From: Paragorgia papillata
Lineage: Eukaryota > Cnidaria > Anthozoa > Scleralcyonacea > Coralliidae
Reading direction: 5' to 3'
Length of the DNA: 64,000 nucleotides
Assembly: GCA_035771165.1 (NCBI GenBank)
Contig: JAWNZC010000263.1
Span: forward strand, 1 to 64,000
Shown here piece by piece: positions 15,001-25,949 of this stretch. The notes under the pieces are model-generated. The model made no database searches. It was not told the origin of the DNA and saw only the letters and a list, made by a program, of their open reading frames with translations. The position numbers and the translations under genes were made by a program. Position 1 is the stretch's first letter; every line of letters begins with the position of its first letter.

Positions 15001-16360
15001 TCGATTCTTGGGCAGTTTTTGCCCACCGTTCAATAATGATGAAAAACGCTCTCTATCTCGCCATTGTGAGTGTGGGAAAAAAGTTTTTGTCTGAAAGATA
15101 AGGCTCACCAAATGCCAAATCTATTCGGTCGAAAATTGATGTTTGTGACCAGAAACTAGCAAAAACAACACTCATTTGGCAAATGACTTCCCTTAAACTT
15201 TTCCGATTTTGGCAGTTTATGCCACGGTTCAAAATGATGAAAAACGCTTATTCTCGCCATTCCTGAGTGGAAAAACTTTTTTTTCTGAAATACGGCTCCA
15301 AATGCCAAAATTATCGCGTGAAAAATGATGTTTATGGACCAGAAAACTAGAAAAAACAACACATTTGGGAATGATTCCCTTAAACTTTTAACAGATTTTG
15401 GCAGTTTTTGCCAACGTTCAAAATGATGAAAAACGCTTATCTCGCCATTCTGAGTCGGGAAAAAAAGTTTTTTCTTGAAATAAGGCTCCAAATGCCAAAC
15501 ATTATCGGTGAAAATGTATTAGGGTTTCTGGTACAGAAACTAGCAAAAACAACACCATTTGGAATGATTCCCTTATTACTTTTTCGATTTTGGCAGTTTT
15601 GCCATAAGCGTTCATAAATGATGAAAAAGGGCTTATACTCGGCCAATTGTGAGTGGTAATAAAGTTTTTTTTCTGAAATAAGGCTCCAAATGCTCCAAAT
15701 TTTCAGGTGAAAATGATGTTATCTGAACCAAGATAACTAGCAAAACAAAACATTTGGATTGATTCCACTTAACTTTTCGATTTTTGGCAGTTTTGCCACG
15801 TTCAAAATGATGAAATATCGCTTATCTCGCACATATGTGAGTGGAAAAAAGTTTTTTTTTCTGTCAAATAAGGCCTCCATACATGCACAATTTTATCGGT
15901 GTAAAAATGATGTTTATTGACCAGAAACTAGCAATAAAGCAACACATTTGGATATGGATTCACCTTAAACTTTTCGATTTTGGCAGTTTTGCCAAGTTCA
16001 AAATGGATGAAAAACCGCTTTATCAGCACATTCTGTGAGTGGAAAAAAGTTTTTTTTTCTGAACATAAGGCCACAAATGCCAAACTTTATCGGTGAAAAT
16101 TGATCGCTTTTCTGACCAGAAACTAGCAAAACAACACATTTGGAATGATTCCCTTCAACTTTTCCGATTTTGGCAGTTTTTGGCCGACGCTTACAAAATG
16201 ATGAAAAAGGGTTTATCTCGCCATTGTGAGTGGAAAAAAGAGGTTTTTTTACTGAATATAGTAAGGGCTCAAAAATGCGCTAATTATTCGGGTGAATAAA
16301 TGATTTGTTTGTGACCAGATAGATTAACTAGCAATTTAAACAACACATTTGGAAATGATT
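1..16360. repeat. 174-bp satellite array, error-rich part
   Basis: This is the same tandem unit as the clean array that follows; recurring landmarks are GCCACGTTCAAAATGATG, CTCGCCATT and ACATTTGGAATGATTCCC. Here units are stretched to very roughly 185-190 bp by scattered one- to several-base insertions, extra homopolymer bases and some substitutions, different in every unit. The pattern is insertion-dominated and random, unlike normal satellite divergence, and looks like raw long-read error. Short reading frames on the minus strand are fragments of the frame that is continuously open in clean units and are not genes. A C-rich block near 1,790-1,832 is foreign to the unit. The window starts inside the array, so its true left end is not seen. 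Confidence 0.93.
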
Positions 16361-19300
16361 CCCTTAACTTTTCGATTTTGGCAGTTTTGCCACGTTCAAA
16401 ATGATGAAAAACGCTTATCTCGACATTCTGAGTGGAAAAAAGTTTTTTTTCTGAAATAAGGCTCCAAATGCCAAATTATCGGTGAAAATGATGTTTCTGA
16501 CCAGAAACTAGCAAAACAAAACATTTGGAATGATTCCCTTAACTTTTCGATTTTGGCAGTTTTGCCACGTTCAAAATGATGAAAAAGGCTTATCTCGCCA
16601 TTCTGAGTGGAAAAAAGTTTTTTTCTGAAATAAGGCTCCAAATGCCAAATTATCGGTGAAAATGATGTTTCTGACCAGAACTAGCAAAACAACACATTTG
16701 GAATGATTCCCTTAACTTTTCGATTTTGGCAGTTTTGCCACGTTCAAAATGATGAAAAAGCTTATCTCGCCATTGTGAGTGGAAAAAAGTTTTTTTCTGA
16801 AATAAGGCTCCAAATGCCAAATTATCGGTGAAAATGATGTTTCTGACCAGAAACTAGCAAAACAACACATTTGGAATGATTCCCTTAACTTTTCGATTTT
16901 GGCAGTTTTGCCACGTTCAAAATGATGAAAAACGCTTATCTCGCCATTCTGAGTGGAAAAAAGTTTTTTTCTGAAATAAGGCTCCAAATGCCAAATTATC
17001 GGTGAAAATGATGTTTCTGACCAGAAACTAGCAAAACAACACATTTGGAATGATTCCCTTAACTTTTCGATTTTGGCAGTTTTGCCACGTTCAAAATGAT
17101 GAAAAACGCTTATCTCGCCATTCTGAGTGGAAAAAAGTTTTTTTCTGAAATAAGGCTCCAAATGCCAAATTATCGGTGAAAATGATGTTTCTGACCAGAA
17201 ACTAGCAAAACAACACATTTGGAATGATTCCCTTAACTTTTCGATTTTGGCAGTTTTGCCACGTTCAAAATGATGAAAAACGCTTATCTCGCCATTCTGA
17301 GTGGAAAAAAGTTTTTTTCTGAAATAAGGCTCCAAATGCCAAATTATCGGTGAAAATGATGTTTCTGACCAGAAACTAGCAAAACAAAACATTTGGAATG
17401 ATTCCCTTAACTTTTCGATTTTGGCAGTTTTGCCACGTTCAAAATGATGAAAAACGCTTATCTCGCCATTCTGAGTGGAAAAAAGTTTTTTTCTGAAATA
17501 AGGCTCCAAATGCCAAATTATCGGTGAAAATGATGTTTCTGACCAGAAACTAGCAAAACAACACATTTGGAATGATTCCCTTAACTTTTCGATTTTGGCA
17601 GTTTTGCCACGTTCAAAATGATGAAAAACGCTTATCTCGCCATTCTGAGTGGAAAAAAGTTTTTTTCTGAAATAAGGCTCCAAATGCCAAATTATCGGTG
17701 AAAATGATGTTTCTGACCAGAAACTAGCAAAACAACACATTTGGAATGATTCCCTTAAACTTTTCGATTTTGGCAGTTTTGCCACGTTCAAAATGATGAA
17801 AAAGGCTTATCTCGCCATTCTGAGTGGAAAAAAGTTTTTTTCTGAAATAAGGCTCCAAATGCCAAATTATCGGTGAAAATGATGTTTCTGACCAGAAACT
17901 AGCAAAACAACACATTTGGAATGATTCCCTTAACTTTTCGATTTTGGCAGTTTTGCCACGTTCAAAATGATGAAAAAGGCTTATCTCGCCATTGTGAGTG
18001 GAAAAAAGTTTTTAGCTGAAATAAGGCTCCAAATGCCAAATTATCGGTGAAAATGATGTTTGTTCTGACCAGAAACTAGCAAAACAACACATTTGGAATG
18101 ATTCCCTTAACTTTTCGATTTTGGCAGTTTTGCCACGTTCAAAATGATGAAAAACGCTTATCTCGCCATTCTGAGTGGAAAAAAGTTTTTTTTCTGAAAT
18201 AAGGCTCCAAATGCCAAATTATCGGTGAAAATGATGTTTGTGACCAGAAACTAGCAAAACAACACATTTGGAATGATTCCCTTAACTTTTCGATTTTTGG
18301 CAGTTTTGCCACGTTCAAAATGATTAAAAACGCTTATCTCGCCATTCTGAGTGGAAAAAAGTTTTTTTCTGAAATAAGGCTCCAAATGCCAAATTATCGG
18401 TGAAAATGATGTTTGTGACCAGAAACTAGCAAAACAACACATTTGGAATGATTCCCTTAACTTTTCGATTTTGGCAGTTTTGCCACGTTCAAAATGATGA
18501 AAAACGCTTATCTCGCCATTCTGAGTGGAAAAAAGTTTTTTTCTGAAATAAGGCTCCAAATGCCAAATTATCGGTGAAAATGATGTTTCTGACCAGAAAC
18601 TAGCAAAACAACACATTTGGAATGATTCCCTTAACTTTTCGATTTTGGCAGTTTTGCCACGTTCAAAATGATGAAAAAGGATTATCTCGCCATTCTGAGT
18701 GGAAAAAAGTTTTTTTCTGAAATAAGGCTCCAAATGCCAAATTATCGGTGAAAATGATGTTTCTGACCAGAAACTAGCAAAACAACACATTTGGAATGAT
18801 TCCCTTAACTTTTCGATTTTGGCAGTTTTGCCACGTTCAAAATGATGAAAAAGGCTTATCTCGCCATTGTGAGTGGAAAAAAGTTTTTTTCTGAAATAAG
18901 GCTCCAAATGCCAAATTATCGTTGAAAATGATGTTTCTGTCCAGAAACTAGCAAAACAACACATTTGGAATGATTCCCTTAACTTTTCGATTTTGGCAGT
19001 TTTGCCACGTTCAAAATGATGAAAAACGCTTATCTCGCCATTCCGAGTGCAAAAAAGTTTTTAGCTGAAATAAGGCTCCAAATGCCAAATTATCGGTGAA
19101 AATGATGTTTGTGACCAGAAACTAGCAAAACAACACATTTGGAATGATTCCCTCAACTTTTCGATTTTGGCAGTTTTGCCACGTTCAAAATGATGAAAAA
19201 CGCTTATCTCGCCATTGTGAGTGGAAAAAAGTTTTTTTCTGAAATAAGGCTCCAAATGCCAAATTATCGGTGAAAATGATGTTTATGACCAGAAACTAGC

Positions 19301-22300
19301 AAAACAACACATTTGGAATGATTCCCTTAACTTTTCGATTTTGGCAGTTTTGCCACGTTCAAAATGATGAAAAACGCTTATCTCGCCATTCCGAGTGGAA
19401 AAAAGTTTTTAGCTGAAATAAGGCTCCAAATGCCAAATTATCGGTGAAAATGATGTTTCTGACCAGAAACTAGCAAAACAACACATTTGGAATGATTCCC
19501 TTAACTTTTCGATTTTGGCAGTTTTGCCACGTTCAAAATGATGAAAAAGGCTTATCTCGCCATTGTGAGTGGAAAAAAGTTTTTTTCTGAAATAAGGCTC
19601 CAAATGCCAAATTATCGGTGAAAATGATGTTTCTGACCAGAAACTAGCAAAACAACACATTTGGAATGATTCCCTTAACTTTTCGATTTTGGCAGTTTTG
19701 CCACGTTCAAAATGATGAAAAACGCTTATCTCGCCATTCTGAGTGGAAAAAGTTTTTTTCTGAAATAAGGCTCCAAATGCCAAATTCTCGGTGAAAATGA
19801 TGTTTCTGACCAGAAACTAGCAAAACAACACATTTGGAATGATTCCCTTAACTTTTCGATTTTGGCAGTTTTGCCACGTTCAAAATGATGAAAAAGGCTT
19901 ATCTCGCCATTGTGAGTGGAAAAAAGTTTTTTTCTGAAATAAGGCTCCAAATGCCAAATTATCGGTGAAAATGATGTTTCTGACCAGAAACTAGCAAAAC
20001 AACACATTTGGAATGATTCCCTTAACTTTTCGATTTTGGCAGTTTTGCCACGTTCAAAATGATGAAAAACGCTTATCTCGCCATTCTGAGTGGAAAAAAG
20101 TTTTTTTCTGAAATAACGCTCCAAATGCCAAATTATCGGTGAAAATGATGTTTGTGACCAGAAACTAGCAAAACAAACACATTTGGAATGATTCCCTTAA
20201 CTTTTCGATTTTGGCAGTTTTGCCACGTTCAAAATGATGAAAAACGCTTATCTCGCCATTCTGAGTGGAAAAAAGTTTTTTTCTGAAATAAGGCTCCAAA
20301 TGCCAAATTATCGGTGAAAATGATGTTTCTGACCAGAAACTAGCAAAACAACACATTTGGAATGATTCCCTTAACTTTTCGATTTTGGCAGTTTTGCCAC
20401 GTTCAAAATGATGAAAAACGCTTATCTCGCCATTCCGAGTGGAAAAAAGTTTTTAGCTGAAATAAGGCTCCAAATGCCAAATTATCGGTGAAAATGATGT
20501 TTGTGACCAGAAACTAGCAAAACAACACATTTGGAATGATTCCCTCAACTTTTCGATTTTGGCAGTTTTGCCACGTTCAAAATGATGAAAAACGCTTATC
20601 TCGCCATTCTGAGTGGAAAAAAGTTTTTTCTGAAATAAGGCTCCAAATGCCAAATTATCGGTGAAAATGATGTTTCTGACCAGAAACTAGCAAAACAACA
20701 CATTTGGAATGATTCCGTTAACTTTCCATTTTGGCAGTTTTGCCACGTTCAAAAAGATGAAAAACGCTTATCTCGCCATTCTGAGTCGAAAAAGGTTTTT
20801 TTTTCGGAAATAAGGCTCCAAATGCGAAATTATCGGTGAAAATGATGTTTCTGACCAGAAACTAGCAAAACAACACATTTGGAATGATTCCCTTAACTTT
20901 TCGATTTTGGCAGTTTTGCCACGTTCAAAATGATGAAAAACGCTTATCTCGCCATTCTGAGTGGAAAAAAGTTTTTTTCTGAAATAAGGCTCCAAATGCC
21001 AAATTATCGGTGAAAATGATGTTTCTGACCAGAAACTAGCAAAACAACACATTTGGAATGATTCCCTTAACTTTTCGATTTTGGCAGTTTTGCCACGTTC
21101 AAAATGATGAAAAACGCTTATCTCGCCATTCTGAGTCGAAAAAAGTTTTTTTTCGGAAATAAGGCTCCAAATGCCAAATTATCGGTGAAAATGATGTTTG
21201 TGACCAGAAACTAGCAAAACAACACATTTGGAATGATTCCCTTAACTTTTCGATTTTGGCAGTTTTGCCACGTTCAAAATGATGAAAAAACGCTTATCTC
21301 GCCATTCTGAGTGGAAAAAAGTTTTTTTTCTGAAATAAGGCTCCAAATGCCAAATTATCGGTGAAAATGATGTTTCTGACCAGAAACTAGCAAAACAACA
21401 CATTTGGAATGATTCCCTTAACTTTTCGATTTTGGCAGTTTTGCCACGTTCAAAATGATGAAAAACGCTTATCTCGCCATTCTGAGTGGAAAAAAGTTTT
21501 TTTTTGAAATAAGGCTCCAAATGCCAAATTATCGGTGAAAATGATGTTTCCGACCAGAAATTAGCAAAACAACACATTTGGATTGATTCCCTTAACTTTT
21601 CGATTTTGGCAGTTTTGCCACGTTCAAAATGATGAAAAAGGCTTATCTCGCCATTGTGAGTGGAAAATTTTTTTTTCTGAAATAAGGCTCCAAATGCCAA
21701 ATTATCGGTGAAAATGATGTTTCTGACCAGAAACTAGCAAAACAACACATTTGGAATGATTCCCTTAACTTTTCGATTTTGGCAGTTTTGCCACGTTCAA
21801 AATGATGAAAAACGCTTATCTCGCCATTGTGAGTGGAAAAAAGTTTTTTTCTGAAATAGGGCTCCAAATGCCAAATTATTGGTGAAAATGTTGTTTCTGA
21901 CCAGAAACTAGCAAAACAACACATTTGGAATGATTCCCTTAACTTTTCGATTTTGGCAGTTTTGCCACGTTCAAAATGATGAAAAACGCTTATCTCGCCA
22001 TTCCGAGTGGAAAAAAGTTTTTAGCTGAAATAAGGCTCCAAATGCCAAATTATCGGTGAAAATGATGTTTGTGACCAGAAACTAGCAAAACAACACATTT
22101 GGAATGATTCCCTTAACTTTTCGATTTTGGCAGTTTTGCCACGTTCAAAATGATGAAAAACGCTTATCTCGCCATTGTGAGTGGAAAAAAGTTTTTTTCT
22201 GAAATAAGGCTCCAAATGCCAAATTATCGGTGAAAATGATGTTTGTGACCAGAAACTAGCAAAACAACACATTTGGAATGATTCCCTTAACTTTTCGATT

Positions 22301-23480
22301 TTGGCAGTTTTGCCACGTTCAAAAAGATGAAAAACGCTTATCTCGCCATTCTGAGTGGAAAAAAGTTTTTTTCTGAAATAAGGCTCCAAATGCCAAATTA
22401 TCGGTGAAAATGATGTTTGTGACCAGAAACTAGCAAAACAACACATTTGGAATGATTCCCTTAACTTTTCGATTTTGGCAGTTTTGCCACGTTCAAAATG
22501 ATGAAAAACGCTTATCTCGCCATTCCGAGTGGAAAAAGTTTTTAGCTGAAATAAGGCTCCAAATGCCAAATTATCGGTGAAAATGATGTTTGTGACCAGA
22601 AACTAGCAAAACAACACATTTGGAATGATTCCCTCAACTTTTCGATTTTGGCAGTTTTGCCACATTCAAAATGATGAAAAACGCTTATCTCGCCATTCTG
22701 AGTGGAAAAAAGTTTTTTTTCTGAAATAAGGCTCCAAATGCCAAATTATCGGTGAAAATGATGTTTCTGACCAGAAACTAGCAAAACAACACATTTGGAA
22801 TGATTCCCTTAACTTTTCGATTTTGGCAGTTTTGCCACGTTCAAAATGATGAAAAAACGCTTATCTCGCCATTCTGAGTGGAAAAAAGTTTTTTTCTGAA
22901 ATAAGGCTCCAAATGCCAAATTATCGGTGAAAATGATGTTTGTGACCAGAAACTAGCAAAACAACACATTTGGAATGATTCCCTTAACTTTTCGATTTTG
23001 GCAGTTTTGCCACGTTCAAAATGATGAAAAACGCTTATCTCGCCATTGTGAGTGGAAAAAAGTTTTTTTCTGAAATAAGGCTCCAAATGCCAAATTATCG
23101 GTGAAAATGATGTTTCTGACCAGAAACTAGCAAAACAACACATTTGGAATGATTCCCTTAACTTTTCGATTTTGGCAGTTTTGCCACGTTCAAAATGATG
23201 AAAAACGCTTATCTCGCCATTGTGAGTGGAAAAAAGTTTTTTTCTGAAATAAGGCTCCAAATGCCAAATTATCGGTGAAAATGATGTTTGTGACCAGAAA
23301 CTAGCAAAACAACACATTTGGAATGATTCCCTTAACTTTTCGATTTTGGCAGTTTTGCCACGTTCAAAATGATGAAAAACGCTTATCTCGCCATTCTGAG
23401 TGGAAAAAAGTTTTTTTCTGAAATAAGGCTCCAAATGCCAAATTATCGGTGAAAATGATGTTTCTGACAAGAAACTACAA
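16361..23480. repeat. 174-bp satellite array, clean part
   Basis: About 41 head-to-tail units of exactly 174 bp, measured from successive ACATTTGGAATG landmarks at 16,867, 17,041 and 17,215. Units are almost identical. They differ at a few recurring sites: CTGAGTGG/GTGAGTGG/CCGAGTGG, a long T run versus TTTTTAGCTG, and TTTCTGACC/TTTGTGACC. No fixed higher-order period is evident; the CCGAGTG + TTTTTAGCTG variant recurs at spacings of 2, 6, 9 and 3 units. Because 174 is 58 codons, one minus-strand frame stays open across many units (up to 359 codons). Variants in that frame are amino-acid changing or frame breaking, so it is judged not coding. Each unit carries a near-palindrome, GTTTCTGACCAGAAAC. 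The array ends abruptly at about 23,475. Confidence 0.97.
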
Positions 23481-23587
23481 TCTTGCAAAAAATACCCGTA
23501 GACGTTTTGAAAACTATATCTAAATTTAAGAATACGTTATAAAAATATGCGTGTTCCTCCAAACTCATCCGCTTATTGCCCTAAAAT

Positions 23588-23690
23588 TGCCTCCCCCTCC
23601 CCCCTACACAATGTTGGTTAAGGTAAAGTCGATTTGCAAGTCATATCCTCTAAATACCAACATTGTGTAGGGGGGAGGGGGGAATAGTAC
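23588..23690. repeat. C/G-rich inverted repeat (hairpin)
   Basis: Two arms of about 26 bases pair: CCCCTCCCCCCTACACAATG on the left and CATTGTGTAGGGGGGAGGGG on the right, around a loop of about 40 bases. It lies in the unique spacer just after the satellite. It may be a small foldback element or a remnant of terminal inverted repeats. No gene is seen from 23,480 to 24,060 apart from this hairpin, a direct-repeat copy and a 22-base G run at 23,863-23,884. Confidence 0.8.
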
Positions 23691-23725
23691 AAAAATTCAA
23701 AAGTCTACGATTTTTTTTCCATGAT

Positions 23726-23836
23726 TGTCTGAAAAAAGAGGACACGTAATCATTTTCTGAGATTAACTTAAGGTGAATTTTCAATATACAATTTGAGAAA
23801 TATATAGGATCGTATATCAGGAATATAGTTCAGGGC
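23726..23836 (+). repeat. 111-bp direct repeat, left copy
   Basis: Near-identical to 25,824-25,934, in the same orientation; both begin TGTCTGAAAAAAGAGG and end ATATAGTTCAGGGC. A visible difference is CTTAAGG versus TTTAACG. The two copies bracket the Tc1-like transposase remnant. The left copy lies outside the presumed left inverted terminus and the right copy just inside the right one. Confidence 0.9.
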
Positions 23837-24060
23837 TTGAGTTAATTTTTTTTTATGACTGAGGGGGGGGGGGGGGGGGGGGGGCTGGGCAGTTTTGGAT
23901 GTTGTCTGTAGATTATCTGTTTTCAGGTGAAACGTATCTAATTCAATTGGGTTCAGGTAATTTACTTGACCAGTCCAATTTTAAACGTTGACGTGGTTAC
24001 ATCTGAACAGTATTTTCATGGTAGTTATTCCACAATGGTAGCATTTTTTCATTTTAGATG

Positions 24061-25140
24061 GCTAAAAAAACTTGCCAAAAAGTATCTTTGGAACATTCTG
24101 CTCAAATAAGAGCTGCATACCAGCTGTCAAAAATTCGAGGGAAGACGCTTTTAAATATGTTTCCCCAGTACTCTAAAATTTATAAGCACGTGCAATTTAT
24201 AAGCACGCCAAGAAGCCACTAAATGGTGAGCCTGTGTTTGATAAGAGAAAGCAAAATAAAGGGAGACCAACAAAATTATCCCTTCAAGACAAGAGAAGTA
24301 TAGTGCGCTCGGTAACAAGTCTCCAAGAGAAGGCAGGTTCCTTTACGTCAAAGCGAATTCAGCTGGAAAGTGGCGTAAAGCATGTAACCAGTCGAACTAT
24401 TCGTAATCACTTGAATGAAGAGGGCTACTAGTATTTACAGACGAGACAAAATAGGTCTTCTCCATGCCAAAGATCTAAAATCTAGGGTCAAGTTTTGCAG
24501 GAAGGTTAGAAAGAAAAAGTTAGCAGAAGAATTCTGGAGAACCGGTATATAATTTTATTGGGATGGGAAAGGATTTCAGTACAAAAGGAACCCTTACGAC
24601 CAGGCACGTGCACCACGAGCTCGGAAATGGAGAAAACGGGGAGAGGGTTTAAAATTTAATTGCACTGCCAAAGGAAAGAAGGAAGGTGCCATTAATGTAA
24701 ACTTCAGGGTAGCTATATCCTACGGCAAGGGTGTTGTTCTCTGTGGACAGTATGATGGGCCAATTATGGGCAAGAAATTTGCAGCAATTGTCAAGTCGTC
24801 ATTCCCGAAAGCATTCAAAAAATCTTCAAACCCAAAGGCGAAGAGACTTCTCATGGATGGATGCCCAAGGCAAAATTCCAAGATGGCAATGCGTGCTATT
24901 GACAAAGTGTGTGGATTAGTGTTCAAAATTTCTCCCCGAAGCCCGGACTTGAATCCTATTGAAAATTTTTTCCATACTCTAATTATGCGATTAAAGAATG
25001 CTTTAGAAAAGCAAATTACCAAAGAAAGCTTTAAGGATTTATCTATTCGGGTCAAAGAAACTACGTTGAGTTTCAGTTCTAAGTTAATTGTCGACAAAAT
25101 TATTGTACAGCATGGACAAAAGGATCACGGCAGTTATTGA
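24061..25140 (+). pseudogene. Tc1/mariner-like transposase, broken
   Basis: The frame opens with ATG at 24,061 but is split by stops and frameshifts. One piece (24,234-24,431) looks like the helix-turn-helix DNA-binding region: a GRPTKLS segment followed by paired helices ending SRTIRNHLNEEGY. The last piece (24,766-25,140) carries the catalytic half: a DGCPRQN segment where the second acidic residue is expected, then SPRSPDLNPIENFF, the typical Tc1/mariner ending with the third acidic residue. Family knowledge: such enzymes cut and paste DNA in the nucleus by a DDE mechanism. The stop after 24,431 and the shifted frames from 24,432 to 24,765 mean no intact enzyme is made. It is the only gene between its presumed inverted termini. 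Confidence 0.8.
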
Positions 25141-25413
25141 AGGAAAGGGTCAAAGAAGCAAGTATTAGTTTTATAGGTTAACATGCAATATAATCTTTCT
25201 TGATCATTACATTTTTGACATATTTTAACTGGAGAGACATCTAACAGTACTGCAAAAGGCTTACCTATAGAATTTTATCAGTCAGCGTGGTACACATTTG
25301 ACATTATTGAATATGGTTTCAATGTACATGTACACGCATTTGCCACAAAATGGATGTTTTCCCAAACGAAGGTCTTTTTATTATATAAGTAATAAACAGT
25401 TTGACTAAAATTA

Positions 25414-25650
25414 CCACATGTTACACCATGTTACACTACATGTTACACTAAAATTGTTATATCCTACTATAATTTTTTACATGTTACAACATGTTACACC
25501 TACTTTTTAAAATAAACTATATTTTCTTTAAAAAAGTAGGTGTAACATGTTGTAACATGTAAAGTTTGATAATATAATCTAACAATTGAACTGTAGCATG
25601 CAGTGTAACATGTAGTGTAACATGATGTAACATGCTGTAACATGTAACAA
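25414..25650. repeat. Palindromic (MITE-like) element
   Basis: Two arms rich in ACATGTTACA / TGTAACATGT face each other. The left arm ends CACCTACTTTTTA and the right arm begins AAAAAGTAGGTGTAAC, with a loop of about 20 bases near 25,520. The outer halves of the arms also match, with small gaps, giving arms of roughly 110 bp. No reading frame is supported. It lies between the Tc1-like remnant and the right 111-bp repeat, so it may be a later insertion in that element. Nothing else is seen from 25,141 to 25,413 or from 25,651 to 25,823 except a C run at about 25,686. Confidence 0.75.
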
Positions 25651-25823
25651 AGAAGCTGGCTGAGCCCGCGATATAGCCCTGCCAACCCCCCCCCCCCCCG
25701 AAACGTATATAGATTGTTTTTTTCTAGTCCCTCTGTTGCCTTTTGTTCCCAGTCTAGCAATATCATAAAATTTCTATGGTCCAAACATTTAGTCTCCCAT
25801 TGCCAATTTTTGATTTAGAGACA

Positions 25824-25934
25824 TGTCTGAAAAAAGAGGACACGTAATCATTTTCTGAGATTAATTTAACGTGAATTTTCAATATACAATTTGAGAAATA
25901 TATAGGATCGTATATCAGGAATATAGTTCAGGGC
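25824..25934 (+). repeat. 111-bp direct repeat, right copy
   Basis: Second copy of the repeat at 23,726-23,836. It runs directly into the presumed right terminus of the Tc1-like element. Confidence 0.9.
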
Positions 25935-25949
25935 ATCCAAAACTGTCCA

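Noticed and set aside
352..16299. Many short reading frames in the first 16 kb
   Set aside because: They are broken pieces of the same satellite frame, created by random insertions in the error-rich part.
16361..23480. Hammerhead ribozyme in the satellite, as known in some animal satellites
   Set aside because: No CTGANGA ... GAAA core in the right spacing was found on either strand of the unit.
16712..23488. Long minus-strand reading frames of 60-359 codons in the satellite, all with MCCFASFWSETSFSP-like units
   Set aside because: They exist because the unit is 174 bp (58 codons) and one frame has no stop. Variants are not biased to silent sites, frame-breaking indels are common, and there are no start, splice or promoter signals.
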